A stretch of 64,000 nucleotides of DNA. It comes from Corynebacterium canis (GTDB lineage: Bacteria > Actinomycetota > Actinomycetes > Mycobacteriales > Mycobacteriaceae). Below the pieces are notes generated by a model. That model ran no database searches, had not been told where the DNA came from, and was given only the letters and a program-made list of their open reading frames with translations. This document shows, piece after piece, positions 25,722 to 32,933 of the stretch. Location of the stretch: positions 299,831-363,830 of the forward strand of contig NZ_CP047080.1 in NCBI RefSeq assembly GCF_030408595.1. The letters are read 5' to 3'. Numbering within the stretch: position 1 is the first letter of the stretch; every line of letters begins with the position of its first letter. A program made the position numbers and the translations under genes.

Positions 25722-25807
25722 GCCAGGTTGCCCGAGCGGCCAAAGGGAGCGGATTGTAAATCCGCCGGTTTTTACCTTCGTAGGTTCGAATCCTTCACCT
25801 GGCACCA
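25722..25807 (+). tRNA. tRNA-Tyr (GTA)
   Basis: The acceptor stem GCCAGGT pairs with ACCTGGC. The anticodon loop TTGTAAA gives GTA. There is a long class II variable arm and a T loop TTCGAAT. The discriminator A is followed by an encoded CCA (25805-25807). Confidence 0.95.
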
Positions 25808-25811
25808 TGGA

Positions 25812-25838
25812 CCCGTCGCTGTCACAGCGACGGGTTTT
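25812..25838 (+). terminator. Rho-independent terminator of tRNA-Tyr
   Basis: A perfect 10-bp stem (CCCGTCGCTG with CAGCGACGGG) with a 3-nt loop is followed by TTTT, then CGTCTTTT. Confidence 0.85.
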
Positions 25839-25908
25839 CGTCTTTTAGCGCCCTGTAAGGTCGGTATGCTGAGATGGGTCTGTTGCCAACACATGAATCG
25901 GAGTTCTT

Positions 25909-26634
25909 GTGACCACTGAAGCCACCTGGCCACTGCGAAATCACATCGCAGCGTGGGCCGTCCATGCGTTCACGATGACGGGGTTGCTATGGGTACTTTT
26001 AGCTGCTGAGGCCCTGATTGATGGCGACCACAAGCGAATGTGGATGTGGCTGGGGGTTGCGCTGGTTGTAGACGCCGCGGATGGGCCGCTGGCCCGGGCC
26101 GCCAAGGTCACGGAGGTGGTGCCGTGGTTCTCAGGGGTCATGTTGGACAACGTTGTGGATTATCTCACGTGGACTTTCCTTCCGGCGGTGTTTTTATCCA
26201 TCGCCCTGCCGTTGGGGCCGGACCCGCTGCCGATCGTGGCGGCGACGTTGGTGCTGATGTCCTCCATGTTCTGCTACGCCAACACGCTCATGAAATCCTC
26301 GGACTGGTATTTCGTGGGGTTCCCGGCGGCCTGGAACATTGTGATCGTGATCCTGTGGATGTTCGGGCTGGGTGCGATCGGCAACTGGATCGTGATCATC
26401 GTGTTCGCGGTGTTGGCCTTGGTGCCGTGGAAGTGGGTGCATCCGTTCCGAGTGCGCCAGTATCGCATTTATAACGGCACTGCGGCGGCGGTGTGGGTGC
26501 TGGCCACCAGCCTGATGGTGTGGCAGCATCCCGTGATGCCCGTGTGGCTGCTGATTCCGTGGGCGATCAGCGGGGCCTGGTTGATTATCGTTTCGGGGAT
26601 CCGCACTTGGCGGGATAAACCCGATAAGGCGTGA
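25909..26634 (+). CDS. pcs: Phosphatidylcholine synthase (CDP-alcohol phosphatidyltransferase family)
   Basis: The 241-residue membrane protein has about eight hydrophobic segments. It carries the CDP-alcohol motif spread over DAADGPLARAAKV and GVMLDNVVDYLTW, that is D-x2-D-G-x2-A-R then G-x3-D-x3-D. The spacing and the VVDYLTW ending match bacterial Pcs, which condenses CDP-diacylglycerol with choline, rather than PgsA or PssA. Start is GTG 25909; no strong ribosome binding site is visible. It stands alone after tRNA-Tyr, and its 3' end nearly meets the convergent hypothetical gene. Confidence 0.75.
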   Translation: MTTEATWPLRNHIAAWAVHAFTMTGLLWVLLAAEALIDGDHKRMWMWLGVALVVDAADGPLARAAKVTEVVPWFSGVMLDNVVDYLTWTFLPAVFLSIALPLGPDPLPIVAATLVLMSSMFCYANTLMKSSDWYFVGFPAAWNIVIVILWMFGLGAIGNWIVIIVFAVLALVPWKWVHPFRVRQYRIYNGTAAAVWVLATSLMVWQHPVMPVWLLIPWAISGAWLIIVSGIRTWRDKPDKA

Positions 26635-26638
26635 GCCC

Positions 26639-27541
26639 TTAGACCCGCCACCGGCCCAGCAATTGGCGGGCCACCTGGCGGTCGCCCCACATCTTGTAGC
26701 CTTCCAGCGCGAATGTGCCAAAGATCAGGGCAAAAATAATGGCCACGACTTCGGGGGGATAATGCTTGCCGTGGGATCCGAAATAAATATATGGGGCGAC
26801 AAAGGACACGATGGTGACGGCCATGCCCACGATGCGTTTCCAAAACCTGCGGGCGGTCACCATGGTGAGGATGCCCCACGTATACGGCACGGCGGTGATG
26901 AGATCGATCGCCCACAGCACCACCAGCGAGCCGTGGAATTGCTTTACAAAAGTCACCGGCAGGGCCCGCAGCGCCGAGTAGGTAAGCACCGCCACATAGG
27001 CCAGGAATTTCGGGGAGTTCAGTAGCCGCGAGGCGCGGGTGCGGGGGATGATTGGGATGCCGCGCTCGAGGGTCTTTTCGTAAATCTCGGAGCTGAGGTC
27101 CAGCCCGTCAAGGTGGGTGAGCGCGCTCCACAGGATGATGCGGTCTTCTTCGGTAAAACGATCTAGTAATGCCCCCACGAGCTGCATCGGGGAGATACCC
27201 ACCGGGGTGACCGTGGTGCCAAAATAATCCTGGCGGGCACCCATGGGTTGGACGAGGCCCTCGGGGAGCCATTCCTCCCAATTGGTGCGGGTTTCCTCCG
27301 TCATGGGGATCAGCCACAGGCGTTCACGGCGGGAAATGCTATCCCGCAGCATCGAAATGAAAATCTCGCGAAACTGGTCGTGGTCCATCCCCGGCAGGGG
27401 CGGCAGGGCCCGGACATCTTTGTCGCGGAGGTCGCTCAAACGATCAATGCCCGCGGCGTTGCGGACAGCATCCGGGTCCAGGCAAAGGTCCTTGGCGAAT
27501 GCGATATCAAAGAGCCACATCATGGCTTCACTGTAGAGCAA
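26639..27541 (-). CDS. Hypothetical membrane protein with about four C-terminal helices
   Basis: The protein is 300 residues from TTG 27541, or 294 from ATG 27523 (MMWLFDIAF), which I consider equally likely. The N-terminal half is soluble and rich in Asp/Arg (LRDKDVRALPPLPGMDHD, PMTEETRTNWEEWLPEG). The C-terminal 110 residues hold hydrophobic segments (YVAVLTYSALRALPVTF, LVVLWAIDLITAVPYTW, IVGMAVTIVSFVAPYIYF, VVAIIFALIFGTFALEG). I do not recognise the family. It is convergent with pcs (4-nt gap) and divergent from the tRNA/secE-nusG block. Confidence 0.6.
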   Translation of the reverse strand: MLYSEAMMWLFDIAFAKDLCLDPDAVRNAAGIDRLSDLRDKDVRALPPLPGMDHDQFREIFISMLRDSISRRERLWLIPMTEETRTNWEEWLPEGLVQPMGARQDYFGTTVTPVGISPMQLVGALLDRFTEEDRIILWSALTHLDGLDLSSEIYEKTLERGIPIIPRTRASRLLNSPKFLAYVAVLTYSALRALPVTFVKQFHGSLVVLWAIDLITAVPYTWGILTMVTARRFWKRIVGMAVTIVSFVAPYIYFGSHGKHYPPEVVAIIFALIFGTFALEGYKMWGDRQVARQLLGRWRV

Positions 27542-27669
27542 AAGGTGGCGGACAATCGCAACGGGCTTCGACTCGATACGAAGAAATAATGCTTCTCTTA
27601 CGTTGCGTTGCGCGATTTGTAGCCTTGAACTGCCGATTTGTGTTGTTGTGTGATGTCGGGTTAATCTTT

Positions 27670-27710
27670 GTGAGGCTTCAACGGAGCGGGCCGGTATATA
27701 CTAGCCTCAC
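27670..27710 (+). promoter_or_regulatory. Putative tRNA operon promoter framed by an inverted repeat
   Basis: TATACT (27697-27702) is a strong -10 box 22 nt before tRNA-Thr. It is bracketed by GTGAGGCT (27670-27677) and AGCCTCAC (27703-27710), a perfect 8-bp inverted repeat. The -35 region is not clear. Confidence 0.45.
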
Positions 27711-27723
27711 CGAGTGAAGTTTA

Positions 27724-27796
27724 GCCCCCTTAGCTCAGTCGGCAGAGCGTTTCCATGGTAAGGAAAAGGTCGACAGTTCGATTCTGTCAGGGGGCT
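27724..27796 (+). tRNA. tRNA-Thr (GGT)
   Basis: Acceptor GCCCCCT pairs with AGGGGGC, discriminator T. The anticodon loop ATGGTAA gives GGT. T arm is GACAG-TTCGATT-CTGTC. No CCA is encoded. Confidence 0.95.
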
Positions 27797-27819
27797 CTGT
27801 CCCTTATCTGGGATGGTTT

Positions 27820-27891
27820 GGCGGTGTAGCTCAGTGGTAGAGCAAACGACTCATAATCGTTGTGTCGCGAGTTCAATTCTCGCCATCGCTA
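27820..27891 (+). tRNA. tRNA-Met (CAT), elongator type
   Basis: Acceptor GGCGGTG pairs with CATCGCT through two G-U pairs. The anticodon stem AACGA/TCGTT with loop CTCATAA gives CAT. The absence of three G-C pairs in the anticodon stem argues against an initiator. A tRNA-Ile with a modified CAT cannot be fully excluded, but the Thr-Met-Trp order before secE is usual in this group. Confidence 0.88.
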
Positions 27892-27987
27892 CTGGGATTT
27901 TTCCCTGGTCCACGCTCCACTGCGGAGTTTTGGCATAGCGCCAAAGTTTTGCTAAGGTGGTCGCGTACTGCACACAGGTGCGGTCCA

Positions 27988-28060
<73 letters not shown>

Positions 28061-28094
28061 CAAAGTTATTTCTAGATGTGACTCGAGGAGTACC

Positions 28095-28424
28095 GTGGCC
28101 GACGAAAAGCACCCAGAAAACCTGGTCGGGGTGTCCCGCCCGGCGGGCAAGCGCCAGGTCTCCAAGGCGGCCACCTCAACGGCGGAATATGCAGCTCGCC
28201 GCGTGGCCAAGGAAAAAAGCGGGGGAGACGAAGGGCCCGGCGGCAGCGTAGCCACCTTCCTGCCCGAAGTGGTGCAGGAAATGAAGAAGGTCATTTGGCC
28301 CACCGCTCGGCAAATGGTTGTGTATACCGCCATTGTGTTCGCATTTTTGATTGTGCTTACGGCCCTGGTTTCGGGCATTGATTTCCTTGCTGGGCTTGGA
28401 GTTGAGAAGATCCTCACCCCCTAG
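28095..28424 (+). CDS. secE: Preprotein translocase subunit SecE
   Basis: The protein (109 residues from GTG 28095) has a charged N-terminal extension, the SecE signature [20 protein letters not shown] and one C-terminal membrane helix ([20 protein letters not shown]). It is the essential clamp subunit of SecYEG. GAGGAG before the GTG supports this start over the open frame that runs back through tRNA-Trp. nusG follows. Confidence 0.93.
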   Translation: MADEKHPENLVGVSRPAGKRQVSKAATSTAEYAARRVAKEKSGGDEGPGGSVATFLPEVVQEMKKVIWPTARQMVVYTAIVFAFLIVLTALVSGIDFLAGLGVEKILTP

Positions 28425-28447
28425 GTACAATCCCTTTAACGCTTGAG

Positions 28448-28484
28448 ATCCCGTCGGAAATATGTTCCGGCGGGATAAAATTTT
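28448..28484 (+). terminator. Hairpin between secE and nusG
   Basis: ATCCCGTCGGAA (28448-28459) pairs with TTCCGGCGGGAT (28465-28476), a 12-bp stem with one G-T pair and a 5-nt loop, followed by AAAATTTT. It could be a partial terminator or an RNA processing site inside the operon. Confidence 0.55.
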
Positions 28485-28561
28485 GCCCCGTTGGGGGTAC
28501 CATAGCAAGCAAATCCTACGATTTTTTTGGCACGACCATAGTTACACATTGGAGTCACCCT

Positions 28562-29335
28562 ATGAGCGATGAAAGCACGAATATTTTTGATACCGGTTCG
28601 CCCGTGACGGATAACGCAGCCGAGGAAGGCTCCGATGTGGCCAACGCTGCGGCCGCCCTCGGGGACAGCGCTGAGGACGCCGCACTGGAGGATTACAAGG
28701 CCCGCCTGCGCGCCTACATTCGTGAACTGAAAAAGCTCCCCGGCTCCTGGTACATCATCCAGTGCTACTCCGGCTACGAAAACAAAGTAAAAACCAACCT
28801 GGATATGCGCGCCCAAACCCTCGGCGCGGAAGACTATATCTATGACACCGTGGTCCCGATCGAAGAGGTCGTGGAAATCCGTGACGGCAAGCGCAAACTG
28901 GTCAAGCGAAAGCTCCTGCCTGGCTACGTGCTCGTACGCATGGAGATTAATGACCGCTCCTGGTCCGTAGTCCGCGATACCCCGGGTGTGACGTCGTTTG
29001 TTGGAAACGAGGGTAATGCAACGCCGGTGAAGATTCGCGACGTCGCAAAGTTCCTTATGCCGCAGGCAACCGCGACGGGTGACGCGGAGGAAACCGCAAC
29101 CACCGCCGAGGGCGAAAAGGTTGTGGCCCAGCCGCGCGCAAGTGCCGCAAAGCCGGTGGAGGTAGACTATCAAGTGGGCGAGGCCGTGACGATCCTTACG
29201 GGTGCGCTGGCGTCCGTTTCAGCTACTATTTCCTCTATCGATGCGGAAAACGGCAAGCTGGAGGCGCTCGTATCCATCTTCGGCCGCGAAACCCCGGTTG
29301 AACTCACATTCGATCAGGTGGAGAAGGTTACGTAG
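28562..29335 (+). CDS. nusG: Transcription termination/antitermination factor NusG
   Basis: The 257-residue protein has an acidic N-terminal extension of about 60 residues. The NGN domain follows ([20 protein letters not shown], then [13 protein letters not shown] and [10 protein letters not shown]). After a variable linker comes the KOW domain ([20 protein letters not shown]). The long acidic N terminus is usual for actinobacterial NusG. It binds RNA polymerase and couples it with Rho or the ribosome. Confidence 0.95.
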   Translation: MSDESTNIFDTGSPVTDNAAEEGSDVANAAAALGDSAEDAALEDYKARLRAYIRELKKLPGSWYIIQCYSGYENKVKTNLDMRAQTLGAEDYIYDTVVPIEEVVEIRDGKRKLVKRKLLPGYVLVRMEINDRSWSVVRDTPGVTSFVGNEGNATPVKIRDVAKFLMPQATATGDAEETATTAEGEKVVAQPRASAAKPVEVDYQVGEAVTILTGALASVSATISSIDAENGKLEALVSIFGRETPVELTFDQVEKVT

Positions 29336-29363
29336 TTAACTGCTTTTCGACGCCCCGCGCCAA

Positions 29364-29393
29364 TTAGCAAAGCTGTATAGCGTGCGGTAGAAT
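29364..29393 (+). promoter_or_regulatory. Putative rplK-rplA promoter
   Basis: TTAGCA (29364-29369) and TAGAAT (29388-29393) are separated by 18 bp in the 255-nt gap between nusG and rplK. The leader of about 190 nt that follows has a small hairpin near 29402-29420 and could carry autoregulation by L1; no specific site was identified. Confidence 0.4.
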
Positions 29394-29590
29394 CTCAACC
29401 CGCGTGTGCTTTTCGCACGCATAATCGTTTTGTCCCCCGGTGGCCGGGATACACCCCGCGCGCAGGCACTACCGTATTTCAGGTATCGCTCGCGCTTGCA
29501 ATCAGCGGGTGGGGCCCGGCATCCGGTAGGCGTCATTGCAGCTCTATCGGTGTTGCGGTGGTGCCGATACCAAGGAAGCAGGTTTTACCG

Positions 29591-30028
29591 ATGCCCCCGA
29601 AGAAGAAGAAAAAGGTCACTGGCCTAATCAAGCTGCAGATCCAGGCTGGTGCCGCTAACCCGGCCCCGCCCGTCGGCCCCGCGTTGGGTGCCCATGGTGT
29701 GAACATCATGGAGTTCTGCAAGGCTTACAATGCTGCCACGGAATCCCAGCGCGGCAATGTGATCCCTGTTGAGATCACGGTCTATGAGGACCGTTCCTTC
29801 ACCTTCAAGTTGAAGACCCCGCCTGCCGCGAAGCTGCTGCTCAAGGCCGCTGGCCTGCAGAAGGGTTCCGGCGTTCCGCACACCCAGAAAGTGGGCAAGG
29901 TAACCATGGCCCAGGTGCGCGAGATTGCGGAAACCAAGAAGGAAGACTTGAACGCTAACGATATCGACGCCGCGGCGAAGATTATCGCTGGTACCGCCCG
30001 TTCCATGGGCATTGAGGTTGAGGGTTAA
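29591..30028 (+). CDS. rplK: 50S ribosomal protein L11
   Basis: The protein (145 residues from ATG 29591) starts [20 protein letters not shown] and contains [19 protein letters not shown] and [15 protein letters not shown], all standard L11. The upstream in-frame extension to 29558 is rejected because L11 begins at MPPKKKKK and AGGAAGCAGG lies upstream. Confidence 0.96.
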   Translation: MPPKKKKKVTGLIKLQIQAGAANPAPPVGPALGAHGVNIMEFCKAYNAATESQRGNVIPVEITVYEDRSFTFKLKTPPAAKLLLKAAGLQKGSGVPHTQKVGKVTMAQVREIAETKKEDLNANDIDAAAKIIAGTARSMGIEVEG

Positions 30029-30093
30029 TTCTCTCTTGTGGCAGGGCTAGCTCCGGCCCGCAGACCACACAATCTATGTAAAGGATTTTGATT

Positions 30094-30798
30094 ATGAGCA
30101 AGAAGTCGAAGGCATACCGCGCCGCCGCTGAGCTTATCGACGCCGGCCGCATTTACTCGCCGCTCGAAGCTGTAACGTTGGTGAAAGACACCTCCTCCAA
30201 GAACTACGACGCTACCGTTGACGTTGCCGTTCGCCTCGGTGTTGACCCGCGCAAGGCCGACCAGTTGGTGCGTGGCACTGTTTCCCTGCCGCACGGCACC
30301 GGTAAGACCGCCCGCGTGATCGTGTTCGCCGCTGGTGAAAAGGCTACCGAGGCTGAGGCTGCCGGTGCGGACCTCGTTGGTTCCGATGAACTGATTGAAA
30401 AGATCCAGGGCGGATGGACGGATTTCGACGCCGCGATCGCCACCCCCGACCAGATGGCTAAGGTTGGCCGCGTGGCCCGTATCCTTGGCCCGCGTGGTCT
30501 TATGCCGAACCCGAAGACCGGCACCGTGACCATGGATGTGGCCAAGGCAGTTGCCGATATCAAGGGCGGTAAGATCTCCTTCCGCGTTGATAAGGCCGGT
30601 AACCTCCACGCCGTGCTTGGCAAGGCTTCGTTCGAGCCGAAGAAGCTTGCGGAAAACTACGGTGCGCTTATTGAGGAGCTGCTTCGCCTGAAGCCCACCT
30701 CCTCCAAGGGCACCTACCTGAAGAAGGTGACCATCACTTCCACCAACGGCCCCGGTATCCCGGTGGACGCCACCGTGGTGAAGAAGTTCGCCGAGTAA
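30094..30798 (+). CDS. rplA: 50S ribosomal protein L1
   Basis: The protein (234 residues from ATG 30094) contains the L1 signature region [14 protein letters not shown] near residue 130 and [14 protein letters not shown] at its N terminus. AAGGA lies 8 nt upstream, favouring this ATG over the TTG at 30088. L1 forms the L1 stalk and is usually the translational repressor of its own operon. Confidence 0.96.
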   Translation: MSKKSKAYRAAAELIDAGRIYSPLEAVTLVKDTSSKNYDATVDVAVRLGVDPRKADQLVRGTVSLPHGTGKTARVIVFAAGEKATEAEAAGADLVGSDELIEKIQGGWTDFDAAIATPDQMAKVGRVARILGPRGLMPNPKTGTVTMDVAKAVADIKGGKISFRVDKAGNLHAVLGKASFEPKKLAENYGALIEELLRLKPTSSKGTYLKKVTITSTNGPGIPVDATVVKKFAE

Positions 30799-30806
30799 GA
30801 AACTCC

Positions 30807-30823
30807 AACAGGTCAGACCTGTT
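30807..30823 (+). promoter_or_regulatory. 17-bp palindrome after rplA
   Basis: AACAGGTC-A-GACCTGTT is a perfect 8-bp inverted repeat starting 9 nt after the rplA stop and ahead of the terminator. It could be an operator-like site or a 3'-end stabilising hairpin. Confidence 0.35.
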
Positions 30824-30834
30824 ACAGATTTCTT

Positions 30835-30877
30835 AAGGGTGTAACCCCACACTTGCTGTGGGGTTACACCCTTTTTT
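30835..30877 (+). terminator. Rho-independent terminator of the rplK-rplA operon
   Basis: AAGGGTGTAACCCCACA pairs perfectly with TGTGGGGTTACACCCTT around a 5-nt loop and runs into six T. This closes the ribosomal operon before the adhesin locus. Confidence 0.93.
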
Positions 30878-31134
30878 GATTTCCGCTGGTCAAGCCATAT
30901 TTTACATAGGAGAAAACGATTATGATTATTGTGCAAACCTAGAAGTAGGTAAGAAGTTGCTTAAAACGTTATATAGCTGTAGTGTTTCGGCCTGAGGACC
31001 TCGACATGACTAAAACTTGCACAACCACAGTGTTTGTTTGTACTCGACCGAACTGCGGAGAGCCATCAGCGAGCCGCTGAGCAGCATCAAGTCGAAGCCC
31101 TCATTTCACTCTTATAAACATGAATTGAGAAAAG
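30878..31134 (+). other. Adhesin locus upstream region
   Basis: AT-richer 257-nt stretch between the rplA terminator and the adhesin signal peptide. AGGAG (30908-30912) precedes a six-codon open frame (30922-30942). Possible -10 boxes are TATATA near 30973 and TATAAA near 31114, neither with a good -35. Nothing else is recognised. Confidence 0.4.
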
Positions 31135-32040
31135 ATGTTGAACGAAGCACTGCGCGCTGCCACCGCATTACGCGGCTGGCGCGTTCTGCGCACGGTGATG
31201 ACCTTTTTCCTTGTGAGTGCCATGGTCGTCCTTGGTACTCAGGTAATCGTCGGTCATCCAGCCGTGGCAGAAAACGGCGGGGGGGGGTAATAAATTCTCC
31301 CGTCACGCCTGAGAATCAGAGCGAAAGCGACCTGTATGTTACCGACCTGACTCTACGTCGTGTGGGCGACAAGACGGGTGAGTTGCCACTCATTGTTAAC
31401 GATACAGCGGGAGTGGTGACGTTGAAATGGAACAATGCCTTTGCTGATAAGCAGGAGACTCGGCCTGTTGCCGGCAAGAAGTTTACCCTCGAATTGCCTG
31501 AGGTGTTGTTCTTTTACGCCCCTGCCCTAACGCCCGGCGGACCTACCGGCACGCCAACGCCTCCGAAGAAAATGGAGCATAGCAATGGTTCCGTGGTGGG
31601 CGAGTGCACGTTCGAGCCTCGGAAGGTCACCTGCCAGTTCAACGAGGAGGCCGAAAGGCTATGGGAGCAGGGCACGCGAAACTTTAAAGGTGACTTTTCG
31701 GCATGGGTTACGAATGCAGTTCCAACCGATGGGGCTAAAACCACCGAGACCTTTAAGGTTGGCAGCAAAGATGTAGAAATTACATTGCCGGGCGGAATTA
31801 TCAAAGATCAGTCTGGTCCGCTCACAGGAACTCCGTGGTACAAGTCGGCGAATTCGCTGCAGGACGGTTCCGATGCGATCAACTGGTACTTTAAATTCAC
31901 TGGACCGCACCTCAAAGAACAGTTTGCGGCTAAAGGCATTAATCAGGTCATGGATGGCAATACTCCATTTACCCTGGTACTGCGCGATATTGCGATCAGT
32001 GATCCATTGCATTTCCCCAAAGAACAATCAGTGCGCCTTA
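31135..32040 (+). pseudogene. 5' part of a disrupted LPXTG-type surface adhesin gene
   Basis: ATG 31135 opens a typical Sec signal peptide (basic start, then LRTVMTFFLVSAMVVLGTQV, ending near PAVAENG). The frame stops at TAA 31288 directly after a run of nine G. The adhesin frame continues in another register from VINSPVTPENQSESD through an Ig-like extracellular N-terminal region to VRL at the IS junction. A run of ten or seven G would join both parts. After the IS border the frame hits TAG at 32103-32105. The sequence is therefore interrupted twice and cannot give an anchored protein as shown. Confidence 0.85.
31279..31287 (+). repeat. Homopolymeric tract of nine G, candidate phase switch
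   Basis: The tract lies immediately after the signal peptide coding part. With nine G the frame ends at tandem TAA codons; with eight it ends at TGA after eight more codons; with seven or ten it reads on into the adhesin. Confidence 0.8.
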
Positions 32041-32930
32041 GAGGGTTATTCAACCGCTGGGGTTTTGCCGGGTGGACTTTCCGACCTCAATACCCCCGAA
32101 CATAGCAAAGGCGATACAAGGTTCCGCATAATGAATCTATGACAAAACAAAACACAAATGCCTTGTACCGCTGGGCCAATACTAGCAAATGTTCGACTGA
32201 TGAGATTATCGCGCTAGCCAACGACATCGAAACCGCAGGTTATACACATCATTGCCCCCTTAGTTTGGGGTTAGTCAGTAGCCTGGAATGCGCTTTGGTC
32301 TACTACTGGAGCGAAAATCTCCCGCAACGTGTGATCGCCACGATCTATGGGGTGTCCCAACCCACGATTTCCCGCGCCATCAACGCAGTCCTTGACCTTC
32401 TGGAACGCTTTCTCCCAACCGCACCAACCGTGGAAGACCTCGTACCAACGCGCCATCGCGTCCTCGATGGGACATTGGTCCCATGCTGGTCATGGAAAGG
32501 GCAACAACAGTTGATCAGCGGCAAACGCAAAGCCACCGGCCACAACCTCGCAGTCTTGACCGACCAGAACGGCAATATCGAGTACATCAGCCCGCCAATG
32601 CCTGGGAGATCTCACGATAAGCGCATCGCAGATAAGCTGGGCATCACCACCGTGTTGCCAGGCGACTATGTCACCGCCGACCTTGGGTACGTAGGTACTG
32701 GTTTTGACATCCCCCAGAAACGCAACAACGGGCAAAAGGTTCTCGAACCCTGGCAGCAGCGCTTCAACAACGCTCTTGCATCCATCCGCTGGGTCGTCGA
32801 ACAAGCAATCGCCCACATCAAAAACTGGCGAATACTTCACACCGACTGCCGATTACCCATAGCCACCACGAAGCGCACAATACAAACCCTTACCAAGCTA
32901 TTCTTCTACAGAAACCCCTGAATAACCTTC
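32041..32930 (+). mobile_element. IS5-family insertion sequence (890 bp) in the adhesin gene
   Basis: Terminal inverted repeats GAGGGTTATTCA (32041-32052) and TGAATAACCTTC (32919-32930) differ at one position. They are flanked by a TTA duplication (32038-32040 and 32931-32933), the 3-bp type known for IS1031/IS427-like IS5 groups. Removing 893 bp (element plus one TTA) fuses the adhesin halves in frame as VRLSRVVPKGTC. Confidence 0.9.
32139..32921 (+). CDS. IS5-family transposase (DDE_Tnp_4 type)
   Basis: The 260-residue protein has an N-terminal helix-turn-helix (IATIYGVSQPTISRAINAVL) and a DDE core: D in VLDGTLVPCWSW, D in TADLGYVG and E in RWVVEQAIAHIKNW. The frame is intact. The stop codon TGA (32919-32921) lies in the right terminal repeat. 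No clear ribosome binding site precedes ATG 32139. Confidence 0.9.
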   Translation: MTKQNTNALYRWANTSKCSTDEIIALANDIETAGYTHHCPLSLGLVSSLECALVYYWSENLPQRVIATIYGVSQPTISRAINAVLDLLERFLPTAPTVEDLVPTRHRVLDGTLVPCWSWKGQQQLISGKRKATGHNLAVLTDQNGNIEYISPPMPGRSHDKRIADKLGITTVLPGDYVTADLGYVGTGFDIPQKRNNGQKVLEPWQQRFNNALASIRWVVEQAIAHIKNWRILHTDCRLPIATTKRTIQTLTKLFFYRNP

Positions 32931-32933
32931 TTA

